Notes: generated from the sequence alone by a model not told the origin. A stretch of 64,000 nt of DNA from Dendrolimus kikuchii (GCA_019925095.2 CM034410.1:14286436-14350435); one strand, 5' to 3'. Counted from the first letter of the stretch, positions 13,084-23,584 are shown. Translations and numbers: made by a program.

Positions 13084-13119
13084 CTTTGATTATGTACTTG
13101 TACAAGTACATAATCAAAG
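13084..13119. repeat. Perfect 36-bp palindrome
   Basis: An 18-base arm starting CTTTGATTATGTAC is followed without spacer by its exact reverse complement. It could extrude a cruciform or form a hairpin in RNA; no function is implied by the sequence alone. Confidence 0.9.
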
Positions 13120-13144
13120 GGATAGCTATAGATATATAATTACA

Positions 13145-13340
13145 TGCAGCGCGCTCCATTTGTAGCTCGCAACGCCCAAAATGCTCCGTTAGCCGTTCCA
13201 CAAGGCGACCGCGGTCGTTGTGGTCGTGGTGAAAACGCCACTAATGACGTCATCCTTTTCAATCACACAACGCTCACAGCGACCCATGTCAAGAGGCGGG
13301 TCGAATAACCGTTCCACTTGTGTACGCTTGTAACGCCGGC
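13145..13340 (+). repeat. Dispersed GC-rich repeat with TGACGTCA, copy 1
   Basis: Shares about 170 bases with 37645-37810, including GCAGCGCG, TTAGCCGTTCCACAAGGCGA and TCGTGGTGAAAACG. Copy 1 carries an exact CRE palindrome TGACGTCA; copy 2 has TGACGCCA. No coding signature. Confidence 0.7.
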
Positions 13341-13944
13341 AAGCAACGGGAAAAATCTCGGTCGTAAGCGTGGTCGTTGTGAGTCTCTAATGGAAAGTAG
13401 CCATGGCTTCACTGACTGACAGCCTCACTAACACACAGCCGAAACTACTGGGGCTAGGATCGTGAAAATTTGCATGCGGCTTTTTCTATACTGTAGGTGC
13501 GAACTAGGAAAGTATTTTTGAAAATCAACAACTAAGGGGATGAAAAAGGGGATATTTTTTTTTAATCCGTCATTTTCAAAGTAAGAAGCTTGAAATTTTA
13601 TATACCTGATTCTGGTTAGAAATAAAAGATTGGAATTGGCTTTAAAACATAAATATCCTTAAATAGTGTTAATTGATTATGGATTATTCTATTGACATAT
13701 GATGTGCAGTAACTGCATTATTAAAACTATACTACTAGCTAGACTATAAGATACTATAATATTGTTACATACCGACAAAAAACGCAAACCCGGCTGTCGT
13801 AAAACGCAGTTTATTGCCTTTCCTGAAGTAGGACTTGTTTTGTTTACTTCGTGTTTAAAAATTAAAAACATCCTATTGTTATCGTACTTATTTTATGGCC
13901 GTCATTAGTGTCGAACTAATCCTTGTTTTCATTGCATTGCTTCG

Positions 13945-14250
13945 AAGGTTGCCAGATGTGCGGATTAACTCAGTGAACACGGCCCCTTTGTCGGTATTAT
14001 ACAGTTTAGTATAAAACAATGCCCGAGCGGAGGGGTGGGGCAGTCGAGCGAGGATTAGGATACGAGTAAGACGTAGATTCGACAAGCGATATAGTGACGG
14101 ACTTTGTGCGTGTTATTGAATCGTGCAGTTGTGCTAGTAGTGTCTATCTATATTTGTGCCTATGTTATACGTGTTTGTATAGTTCTAATAAATTCTATAA
14201 TAATTCCATCGGCATTTTAATTTCGAGTCCCACACTCGTATCAATATGTT
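13945..14250 (+). repeat. Solo-LTR-like element, copy 1
   Basis: Resembles a retrotransposon LTR: a TATA-like GTATAAAACAATG at about 14008, the conserved block AGTGACGGACTTTGTGCGTG, then GTTCTAATAAATTCTAT holding an AATAAA signal, and the end GAGTCCCACACTCGTA. Related copies lie at 55752-56010 and 57730-58022, with a fragment at 25000-25062. No internal gag-pol region is linked to any copy. Confidence 0.65.
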
Positions 14251-14494
14251 CTGTATTATTTTTGAATCAAGGGCTGACTTTTCATTCACCAAATAAAAGT
14301 TATTGATCGTTTTCTTTTAACTTATAAGTTAAATTATTGTTTAAACAGTAATGAAAATAAAAGTAAATTTAACATTATAAATTAAACTAAATACTCAAAA
14401 ATATACTAAACTATAAACAAATTACACTACAAAAAAACTTAGAAATTAAATCCTATTATAATCATATTTACAAGTAAAAGATGTAGTCTAGATC
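14251..14494. other. AT-rich spacer
   Basis: No feature recognised. Confidence 0.4.
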
Positions 14495-14580
14495 GCTATC
14501 GGTGGGGAGCGTTCCCAAAATGCTGGCCGCATTCCCACGTTGTGTGGCAACACTGATCCGTTGCCCTAAATATAGGTTAT
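14495..14580 (+). repeat. Short dispersed repeat, inverted partner at 25.9 kb
   Basis: The segment GCGTTCCCAAAATGCTGGCC and the following GTTGTGTGGCAAC match the reverse complement of about 25880-25970. The family is unknown to me. Confidence 0.55.
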
Positions 14581-15639
14581 ATAGGACAGCCCTTTGGTCA
14601 CGCGAGACTTCTTTCAATCGCCTTGAAAGGTCTCGATAAAGTTGACTATAAGATTATTTTATCCTCCTATTGTATAAAACCGGTCCTGCATTTATATTTA
14701 TGTCCTTTACTTACCTTCCTTCTGGCCAGCCTTCCTGTTAGGTTTCCTCGTTTTCAACCTTTACCTAGCTATAGTTACATTGCTATTCAGTGGAATATCT
14801 TCCTAATTTTTAGGGTTACGCATTTTGAATAATGAAAAGGAACTGTCGGTAAAAATTAACCTATAAGAAAACGAGTTGAGCCGATTCCATACATTTCACA
14901 TCACTATTGCGTATACACAACACTATTCGCTATCTTATTATAAAATGGCTTCCATATCCAAAACAAACTTGGCTGACATGTCTTGAAACCAAATCATAAA
15001 ATAAACAAATGGCTTATGTACCACTTTGTGTAATAATGGTAACAATTTTCTAATTAAACTATTTGTTCTGAAGATATATTTTCATTAATTAAGGCAACGG
15101 TCTTCAACATGCCCTTGTGCTACCCTGATATCACCTCGTTTGTATAGGAAGTAGCAGTAAAACTTTGCAACAATGACTCAATGTATTATTAAAAACATAT
15201 GAGTCCAAAGGTATTTTATTGGAAATAAATTGTATTTACACGTCAAATACATTGTTAATTGCTATATAATGTGTTTCTGGTGAACTTTGGACCCAGTATT
15301 CGTAATTTATTAATTTATTGCCTATTTAAATTATAATGTCTCTACTCTGCTATACTTAACTAACACAATAAAGGCATGACGGTGACGTAGACAAGGTTTT
15401 AAGGCGTTATTTGAGATGTGACATTGTTCATATTAAAAATTTAGCGATAACTCAGATGGCGGTGAACTACATTAATGTTATAGCTATGGGTGTATTCTAT
15501 TCAGATGTTTTTATTTACAGCGTTAAAAATAATGCCGTTAACAAATGTGTACATTAGTGTATACAGGTGACTTTTTTCGAGTGTGCCTTCAGGACCAGAT
15601 CCTAATCCTAACTATAAACTATATGATCTTATAGACTAT
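14581..15639. other. No feature recognised
   Basis: About 1 kb of AT-rich DNA. The open frame at 14623-14832 has no family resemblance. Confidence 0.4.
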
Positions 15640-16215
15640 CTCTCTTTTCTTTCACCATATCCCAATTACTTGGGGTCGGCACAATATGTCTTTTCCTTCC
15701 ATACTCTTCTATTCTGACATACGTCATCTGTCACACCGCATATCATCATGTCATCCTTCACACAATCCATCCATCTTTTTTTTTTGGTCTACCTTTAAAT
15801 TTGTACCCATCCATCTTGTAATTTAACATTCTTTTTGTCACGTGACTTTCATTCCTCCTCATTATATACCCATACCAACTTAATCTTCTTCCTCTCAATT
15901 TTTCAGTCACAGGTGCAACTTTCAAAGAACGCCTTATGTACTCATTTCTCACCTTATCCATTCTTGTAAACACCACACATCCATCTCACCATGCTCATCT
16001 CAGCTGAGTGGAGACGTTTGTAGTTTATAACTTTAGTGGCCCAACATTCCGACCCGTATAGCATGACTGGTCGTATGACAGATTTATATATTTGACCTTT
16101 TAGTTTCAGTGGCATTAGTTTGTCGCACGTCACACCGGTTACCTGTCCCCACTTCAGCCATGCTACATTTATTCTTCTCGTTACATCCCTCTCTATATCA
16201 CAATTATTCTGCAGT
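15640..16215 (-). pseudogene. RTE-like LINE, C-terminal part of ORF (RTE-C)
   Basis: Read on the minus strand with frame slips it encodes the post-RT end of an RTE-type polyprotein: LKGQIYKSVIRPVMLYGSEC, then SAEMSMVRWMCGV, then RRLSWYGYIMRR and KGRPKK. The last bases spell a TATTGTGCCGACCCCAA tail shared with copies at 32345-32600 (minus) and 34625-34785 (plus). The element is 5'-truncated and broken. Confidence 0.8.
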
Positions 16216-16444
16216 AGTGAACCTGATGCAGTATGATCCTATAAACTGTATGAACTATATAATCCTAAACTATATAAAATAGCCAAAATACTCAAGATAT
16301 GTCTCGGTGTCGGTTTTGATGAAAATTAAAACGGTGTCATTAGATTTTTGAAATATCAATTACCTTCTTAAGTTTTCGCGACTAGTGTGCATAATAAAAC
16401 AGTTTTAAGCGCGGTAATATTTATATTCACTTTAATATTATATA

Positions 16445-16740
16445 AAATTATTAGAGCTAGGCATGTTGCTAACGAGTTTCTTACGCCGCTTCGTCTCTCA
16501 AGCCACAACATGTTGCGAAGCGGTGGTAAATTAGATTAGGCTCGCATAGAGTAAATAATAACCATAAAAAGTATTAAAACGAAATAATTAAAATGAACAA
16601 GTTGGCGGTAGGCTAAATAAAACTTTAACAATACTCATTGACACTTAACATCTTTGTCTTTCGTGATCACGGCTATTGAAAAGTGGCCGAAACGTCGAAA
16701 TAATAAAAATAAATTACCGCGCTTAAAATCGTTGCAACGT
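16445..16740 (+). repeat. Dispersed repeat (CCACCGCTTCG family), copy 1
   Basis: About 270 bases recurring in opposite orientation at 51224-51490, with a diverged part at 62480-62640. Shared words include CAAGCCACAACA..GCGAAGCGGTGGT and TAACACTTGCCATCTTTGTC-like sequence. No coding; probably the end of a LINE or a non-autonomous element. Confidence 0.6.
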
Positions 16741-17014
16741 AGTTTTATTAAATCAATTATCCTTTTCGAGAATACAATCGGCTGATATTGAAAAAAAAAA
16801 CACATGGTGTTATGACACGAATCCATAGTGTAGCTTGTAAGATACATTTCTGTAAAGAATTGTCAAATATTCCTAGATAATAGATTAATTCCTAGATATG
16901 ATTTCCTAAGATAGATGTACAAAATATCCACCAATAACTCCTCCTAAGGAGGAGTTAGTGAATATTGAAACGAGCAGACAGACGTGGAAACTGACTTTGT
17001 TTTTTTATTTATTT

Positions 17015-17195
17015 TTTTTATTGCAGGAGTTCAGCAGGCAGGCAGACGGCCCACTGGATGGAAAGCGGTAACCATCGCCTATGGACATTTGCAGCACCAA
17101 AGGTGCTACAAATGCGCTGCTGCTCTCTTAAGTGAGTCTGGAACCTGGTCACTAATGCCGGAATACAACTCAAAGTTGTTATGGCGGCATGTTTT
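17015..17195 (-). repeat. SINE-X copy, 5'-truncated
   Basis: The complement of the A tail (TTTTTTATTGCAGGAGTTCA) opens the copy, and the body runs to the GTTATGGCGGCAT segment. The head is missing. Confidence 0.85.
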
Positions 17196-17530
17196 ATACT
17201 ATATAAAGAAGATAACTTACATATAATTTTGTGCATTAAAAATGTTATTACATCATTCAACACATTAAAATTACATACATATAATGTAACTCTTTCAATG
17301 TTTATCTCCCTAGTACAAACAGACGGGGTTCGAATGACAAATATTTACTACATTCAGCCATGTTGAATACAACGGAGTAACCAGAGACAAGAGATTATGT
17401 TTCAATGGACGAATTGTGTTGTTTATAAAGTACTTTTTATATTTAGGCACTCCTAGTACTGAAAGTCGTTCATAAATAATCATCATTGTTTAATGATTAT
17501 AATTTATGACTAATGTTTTTGTATCAAGTT

Positions 17531-17583
17531 AATGAATAATAAATATAAAAAGTGTAGCTTACTTTTTATATTTATTATTCATT
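17531..17583. repeat. Perfect hairpin, 23-bp arms
   Basis: Arms of 23 bases (AATGAATAATAAATATAAAA.. and its exact complement) flank a 7-base loop GTAGCTT. The stem is almost all A and T. It is close to precursor-microRNA size but very AT-rich; an AT-rich snap-back repeat is more likely. Confidence 0.85.
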
Positions 17584-18516
17584 TAAATTTTATAATTGTT
17601 TTAATAATTTAATAAAGAAATTGATGATTTTTAAAGGATGATGAATAAGACTATTGACAGTGTTCTTAAGTAGACCTTACTACGACAAGTTAATGGATAT
17701 ATTCTGAATTTTACGTGTATGTGCCATTAATTTTATTACCATTTAATTAATGGCAAGTAATTATATAAGCCGTAAACAATTCGTGAATCATTATAAACTG
17801 CGCTGTAATATCGAAATACCTGTTGAGGTATTTGCCTGAATATTCTGCGCGGTATAAAATAATACTGGAATTAATTATGATATGGTGTTCTGACGTCTGC
17901 TGTTTTGAAGACACGCCTGTTTAGTTTTCTGTATTTATCAATCGATAAGATCCGGGTTCTGTTTTGTTTTACGTGTAAATAATACAGTTTTATGACGATG
18001 TGTATTAAAAAAAAGGTTAAATAAATAAAAATATTACATCTAAATATTCAAGAGTAATTTTTAAAAACAGCCTAGCTAGCTACATAGTCATGATAGATGA
18101 TGTGGGGATTGGCACGTAAATATTTATAATAAAATATGCTTGCTAAATTAAATTATTTGAAAAACTCGCAGCTCGCTCCGTATTTGATTTTGGAGGTTTA
18201 ACTTTTGGGTTGGTGGCGCCAATGTCACTAACGTCATTGTCACACGCTATACTGATACGTTCCGGTGACCAGTTTATGGTATATTGCAAGCATTAAAAAC
18301 CCTTCGATGGTAATGCTGTTTCGCTTTTTAGGGCAACGAGGGACAAGGGGCTACTCCCTTTGACGGCTTTTCCAAAGTACTCCCTACTTTTGATCTATAA
18401 ACATAAGAACATCATACATTAATTACCAAACTACTCCCAAGACATATTCGTACAATAATACTACGTAAGTTTAATCACCCAAAGAAACTTTTTACCGATG
18501 AACTCCATGAATTTTT
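17584..18516. other. No feature recognised
   Basis: AT-rich sequence; no gene and no clear copy of the repeats described elsewhere. Confidence 0.4.
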
Positions 18517-18608
18517 GGTTTTATTCATATGAGTTAGTAAGTTTGTAGGGTTCTTTAATGTTCTTAAACAAGTCTACAAACTACCTCTAACTCAATATGA
18601 ATAAGACC
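18517..18608. mobile_element. Snap-back MITE-like element, copy 1
   Basis: Terminal inverted repeats of about 32 bases, outer end GGTCTTATTCATATTGAG on the right arm, around a short loop. A second copy with the same terminal sequence is at 28173-28265, so this is a mobile family and not a chance hairpin. No clear target-site duplication. Confidence 0.65.
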
Positions 18609-19595
18609 GTTAATGTTTCAACTCCAAACTACACAAGCAGGTATGTAACCTCCAACGCCAGTGTTTAAATAAATCTATCAATCCCTACCAAGGGTTGCCT
18701 GGAAGAGATCGCTGTTTAGCGATAAGGCCGCCCGTTGTGCTATTTTTCTACTTCTGTTTGGCTATGCTTTTGTGTACAATAAAGAGTTTATCTATCTATC
18801 TCCTTCTAAGGTTTCATATTTGCGTCGCTAGATGCCTTGAGCCGATGCAGCGTTTCCAGCCTCAGTGCTTGTGTCGAAATTGTAATTCATATAATTTGAG
18901 TAACCGCTATCCTTGTCTAGTCTAAGAAATTATAGACTTCAATCAAATTAGCCTAATTTTAAATTAACACTTAAGTTTCACAATTATGGGTTCGCCATAA
19001 CAAAAATTTAGCAGTTAAATTAGCAAACTTTCTCTTTATACTTGTTTATAACTGTTCATAAAAGTAGGGTCTAGAAATCGTGCGCCGTAGTTCAAAATGA
19101 AACCTATTATTATGTAGTTAAAATTATGTTATTACATAAATCAAATTGGCCATTTATATGTTCCGTGTCAGATATTAATCAAAGTAATACGGGTAGTTTT
19201 GTAAATTACATTTTGTCATGTTCTTGAACTCACGGACATCTTACATAGCGTTGAAGATCGTACGATTTTTAATGGATAAAATTGACAGTAATTTTTCAGG
19301 TAATAATAGCTAGGATACGTCCACAAAATGTCAAAAAAAGAAGACTTAATAAAAACTAAAATTAATGACTTATATTGATTTAATACATTTTCACAAATAT
19401 TACGTAGGCGTAATTACGAAGAGTCAATAATAATGATAACATTTAGCGAACAAGGTGAAATGGACCATCAAGGCAACACAAACTACTGGAATTGTCATTC
19501 TTAGATAGTAATCCTTTTTCCTTATATTAATTATTGGGAACAAAGTTTAAATTTCTTTTTTTCCCGAAATTAATAATTTTATAAACTTGTTGCAG
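18609..19595 (+). other. Intron upstream of the first visible dnr1 exon
   Basis: AT-rich DNA ending in the splice acceptor TTGTTGCAG at 19587-19595, so it lies inside an intron. I searched by eye for the missing first coding exon of dnr1 here and further left and did not find it. Confidence 0.6.
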
Positions 19596-20356
19596 GTATG
19601 CGAGAAACTGGAAATCGGCGCCGAAGCGGACTACTTCGGGCTTCGCGTTTGTCCAGGATCAGGCCCCGGAAGGTGGCTAAACTTGCGGAACCCCCTCGAT
19701 CCCCATCGCATACCAGGCGGCCGTTTAGACCTACGAGTTAAATTTTGGGTGCCCCCTCACCTCCTCATCAACGAACCGACCCGCCACCAATTCTATTTGC
19801 ACGCTAAATTGGACTTAACCGAAGGAAGACTAGTCGTCGCTGATCATGAAATAGCCAGACGACTGATTGCTTACATCGCACAAGCAGAGACAGGTGATTG
19901 TGATGCAGAAGTACCACCGATTCATGTTTATGAAGAGTGTAACAAAATTGGACCTCAAGGCGAAAAACCCGATGATCATCTCGATAAAATCATCGATTAC
20001 CATTGTGAAATATCGGGAATGAGAGCTTCGCAAGCAGAATATAGACTATTGAAAGAAATATCTAAACTAGAATCATTTGGGGAAGAGTTATTCTTTTGCA
20101 AACCAGTGACACAGGCGAATAATGCTCACAATTTGTATAGTCACTTACTGTACCATAGGCAGCAAGTTGAAGAACCTAGGGCGAGAGATGAGCAGGAAAT
20201 CGATGGTGGAGCAACTGTAGGTTGTTTGGCAACTGGTCAACCTAACGGTGGATGTGGCTGTAGACTTAGTACGAGCGTTGGTGTTGGGCCACATGGCATC
20301 GTCGTGTATCGACCCTCTTGTAATGGAGAGCAAGAAATTGGAGTAGAAAAACAAAG
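19596..20356 (+). CDS. dnr1: E3 ubiquitin ligase Dnr1/MYLIP, exon with FERM F1-F2 and start of F3
   Basis: First visible coding exon (761 bases; 253 codons plus 2 bases) of a FERM-RING ubiquitin ligase. The family includes Drosophila Dnr1, a negative regulator of the caspase Dredd in IMD signalling, and vertebrate MYLIP/IDOL, which ubiquitinates the LDL receptor. Here are the end of FERM lobe F1 (DYFGLR, WLNLRNP, LRVKFWVPPHLL), lobe F2 (TRHQFYLHAKLDLTEGRL through SQAEYRLLKEISKLESFGEE), a Cys/Gly-rich insert, and the start of lobe F3 (VGVGPHGIVVYR). Acceptor is TTGTTGCAG; the donor GTATAA follows base 20356, leaving AG to be completed by the next exon's C. About 30-35 N-terminal residues, normally on an upstream exon, are missing. 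The segment FFCKPVTQ..RLSTS, roughly 50 residues, is extra relative to vertebrate MYLIP. Confidence 0.92.
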
Positions 20357-21760
20357 GTATAATATATCTAACATTATTATTATATATTTGAAGCCAGAAT
20401 AAGCTTCATTGAAAGACCAAATCTGCATATAGAAAACTTTATTTGCACAGTTAATTGTACATCTGCTTCTGAAGTTTATAAAGGTACCATTGCAATATTG
20501 AAAGCTTTTTTGACAATTGCTCGATAGTAAACGTAACTCTAAAATATCCCCTAAATCTCATATTTCTACTATTATCCAGATAATGCCATAAGTCATCCTT
20601 CCCTTTATCTATGATATACTACAAAAATACCACTCGAATTGCAACCAACTTGTCTTTATTTCAAAGACATTTCTAGACCACATTACCACCAATTAAAATT
20701 CTTATTAATATTTTTGAAAATTTCATATTCATTGTTTAAACAGAGAACATATTATCTATAAGTCTTAGCAGGTGTTTAAATACAATTCGATGCACGTCAC
20801 ATCTAGCAAATAAAGTAGAACTATCAACATTACTGTTCTGGAATTATTGTCATTGTTTAGTACCTATTCTTCATTCTTTTTCCATGTATGTAGTTAATGA
20901 CATCTATTATTTCCAAATCTTCACTGTTTTATGATTCACAGAATAATTAATGACTGACAGAATCATTAATTTAGAATTAATCATCACATTAATCTATTTT
21001 GAAATAACAAAGACTTATGACTTCGTAACAATAAATTATACCTAATTAATTTACAATGAGATTAAGATGTTTGTTAACAGACCTACTGATATTACAAATC
21101 CATAAAAATTTATGTGTCTATTATTCTATTTTTTATGTTTTATCAGGACTAGTTATATTATCATTTGTCACGAGTAAACAGATGGCTATTGTTTCGAGAT
21201 AAAATGTTAGTGATAAGATATATTCTTGTTCTACGAGATATTTTGGAGCTTACATATTTCTTCGAGGTTGTTGATCTATCTAGAGGATTGGGAGGAGCGT
21301 TGAATATTAAAATTTCTTTGTCTTTATTGCGAGGCTTTTTCACTTAGACGTTTAATTATAAGCCTTATAAAATAGTCATGTCAGTATTTTTATTGTATTG
21401 TCAGTCATATTTCTATTGTTAAACATGTTTATTATAGGGCCGATTGTTAACCCTTGTGTTGTTCCATAGCTTTAAATATATTTAAAAAAATATTTTGCAA
21501 GTTTAATATTCGTTATGAGATTGTGAATTAATAAAATAAAAGAACTTAACCTAGTTATATTGTATTCTACTTATAATCCCTTGACTATAACTAGAATACA
21601 GAGCCTAGGTTACTGTCTTTCCTAATCGCTATACTGATCCGTTGTCCGAGGTTGGCACCAGCCCTCAGATCACCCGAAATGTTGATGAGCCGTTTTTATA
21701 GCAACTATATTGGTTATTGAAGATGTAAAACTCACTAATAAATCATTTCTTTGTTTTCAG
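20357..21760 (+). other. dnr1 intron
   Basis: 1.4-kb intron between donor GTATAA and acceptor TTTGTTTTCAG. AT-rich; no LINE or SINE fragment recognised within it. Confidence 0.8.
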
Positions 21761-21977
21761 CATCCCATACACGGCGATCCATCGTGCCCAACCGCTGCGA
21801 CGAATGTTCCAAATGTCCTACGTGACTGGAGAAGGCAACGAAGCGACGCTCCACGTCAAAATGGCCACTTCTGGTCAAGCAGCTGCTTTATATAGAGCCG
21901 TCACAGAGAAGCACGCCTTCTACTGCTGCGAGACTGTGAGGAGTGACGTCACAGAGCAGTTTATCCGGGATCTGAAG
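21761..21977 (+). CDS. dnr1: dnr1 exon: FERM F3 (PH-like) lobe
   Basis: 217 bases: one base completing the split codon, then 72 codons. It encodes IPYTAIHRAQPLRRMFQMSY, then HVKMATSGQAAALYRAVTEK, then HAFYCCETVRSDV and FIRDLK. This matches the F3 lobe of the MYLIP/Dnr1 FERM domain, with the conserved pattern in which an Ala/Gly-rich stretch leads into LYRAxTExHAFYxC. Acceptor TTTTCAG at 21754-21760; donor GTGTGT at 21978. The exon ends in phase 0, so the next exon joins cleanly at GTIASIF. Confidence 0.94.
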
Positions 21978-22019
21978 GTGTGTTGAGAATCTACATTTAT
22001 CGTTATTAAACATGGATAT

Positions 22020-22350
22020 TTTTTATTGAGAAATTGGCAAACAGGCAGATGGCCAACCAAATGAAAAATGGTTACCGTCGAGTACAGATGTTTGCAATAC
22101 CAGGAGTGAAACCAACGTTTTGGCAGCCTTTAAGATCGGATGGAAGGGATGAGATAGGTGCATGGGATAAGGAGAAGGGAAAGTGGTATATCGGAACTCA
22201 TTCATTGTACGAAAAACCATTAGCTTAATGCTGTACCATGTCGATATTTTTGAGAGCGTGGTATCATCGATAGGGTCGGCCCAGTGCTGCAGTGAGCTGA
22301 AACCAAAATGATAATCCCAATATGGCTCTACCATGTCTATAACCAATAGG
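22020..22350 (-). mobile_element. CR1-like LINE 3'-end fragment in dnr1 intron
   Basis: Begins with a T run and the complement of the LINE tail (TGGCAAACAGGCAGATGGCC) and extends into upstream 3' sequence shared with 4078-4300 and 32600-32895. No intact coding sequence. Opposite in orientation to the host gene. Confidence 0.65.
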
Positions 22351-22387
22351 ACAGTAATATATAGGAAACAGCAGTTAATGATTCCTC

Positions 22388-22550
22388 ATTAACGTTAATA
22401 CATACATACATAACTTCACGCCAGTTCCCTTGCGGGGTAGGCACGAACAACAGAGCGCCATTTAGGCCCATTCTTACACACCTCACTTGCTTCTTTAACA
22501 TTCATAACTCTTGTCATGCACGCTCGTTAATGTTAATGTTAACGTTAATG
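22388..22550 (-). mobile_element. RTE-A 3'-end fragment in dnr1 intron
   Basis: The (TACA)n tail, then CTTCACGCCAGTTCCCTTGC, then the complement of the C-terminal coding end (VMNVKEASEVCKNK in better copies). Sequence like GTTAACGTTAAT occurs at both edges (about 22388-22399 and 22539-22550), consistent with a target-site duplication, though the right edge is itself repetitive. Confidence 0.75.
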
Positions 22551-22738
22551 TGTGTTGAATATGATGGCATCTGTGGTTGTCTGAGCTAAGCCTTTACCGG
22601 CCTAGATCATAGGAAGGCAGAGGCTCCGTGTTGGATTTTTGGTATGGTTAATTTCGTAAACGAACTATCTGTTGTTTACTGTAGTCTGGGTGCCCGTCAT
22701 CGACACTATCGTAACTCGCTTAGTTTGGGGATATCCCG

Positions 22739-22998
22739 TTTTATTCGTGCAGTAACGGAGAAAAAACACTTACTTCCTGCGGCAGGGCGGCCTGTCATAA
22801 TAGGTGTCACAATACCTCCCTTGGTTTAGAGTTTAGAGTATGCCGCAATAACAATCTAGAGTTGTGTTCAGGCATCGGTTGCTAGGTTGGCAGTTCATTG
22901 GCGTTCCTCTGATATTGTCTATGTCCATAGGCGACAGGAATCGTTTTTTCATTATATGAGCTCACCCTTTACGTTGTTCTCCAACAATAAAAAAACAT
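22739..22998 (+). repeat. SINE-X copy, diverged
   Basis: Head ATTCGTGCAGTAACGGAGAA and tail CTCCAACAATAAAAAAA are clear; the middle is decayed and shortened. It lies back to back with the next, oppositely oriented copy. Confidence 0.75.
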
Positions 22999-23004
22999 GT
23001 AGGC

Positions 23005-23280
23005 CTACTTGATGCGAAGCGGTTACCGTCGCCTATGGACATTTGCAACATGAAAGGTGCTACAAATGCGCTGCTGTTCTCTTAAGAGAGAATGGAATCT
23101 GGTCACTAATGTCGGAACACAACTCAAGGTTGTTATGGCGATATACTTTAGACCAGGGGTGGTAGCCATCCAGTCGGGCAAATGCCCTACCACCTGGCAG
23201 TGGTTGGTTTTATCGCCTCTTACCACAGGCCGCCCGGCCGCAGAAAATTGTATTCTTTCTCCGTTTCTGCACGGTTACAC
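23005..23280 (-). repeat. SINE-X copy next to a dnr1 splice acceptor
   Basis: A good copy lacking only part of the tail. Its head ends at about 23280 (complement of CCGTGCAGAAACGGAG), only about 32 bases before exon 23313. Everything needed for 3' splicing except the immediate acceptor region is therefore SINE-derived. Confidence 0.85.
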
Positions 23281-23312
23281 CGTGCTAACTCTAACTCGTG
23301 TTCCGTCCGCAG

Positions 23313-23486
23313 GGTACGATCGCGTCGATCTTCAACGACTCGACGACGTTGGGGCGCCGGTACGTGTTCGACATCCGGCGGACGTGCCGCGAGGTGCACG
23401 ACAGCGCGCGTCGCGCGGCGCACGCGCACGCCGCGGCCGCGCACGAGCCCAGGCAGCGGAGGCGGTCCTCCGGCTCAGACAATAAG
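23313..23486 (+). CDS. dnr1: dnr1 exon: end of FERM and basic Arg/Ala-rich linker
   Basis: 174 bases, exactly 58 codons, phase 0 at both ends. It encodes GTIASIFNDSTTLGRRYVFD and IRRTCREVHDSARRAAH, the conserved end of the F3 lobe (MYLIP has the same LGxxYVFDIxRT core), then an Ala/His stretch and EPRQRRRSSGSDNK. Acceptor CCGTCCGCAG; donor GTGAGA at 23487. A branch-point-like CTAAC lies at 23285-23289. The exon is far more GC-rich than the rest of the gene, especially in its HAHAAAAH part. Phase 0 allows it to be skipped without a frame change, which would remove the end of the FERM domain. Confidence 0.92.
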
Positions 23487-23584
23487 GTGAGAGGTCTTAC
23501 ACGATCATACCGAATCCCCTTTGAAGGTCTATGTGTTCCCATATACATCTATATCTTTATATATATAATTCCCTGTTCGTATAT

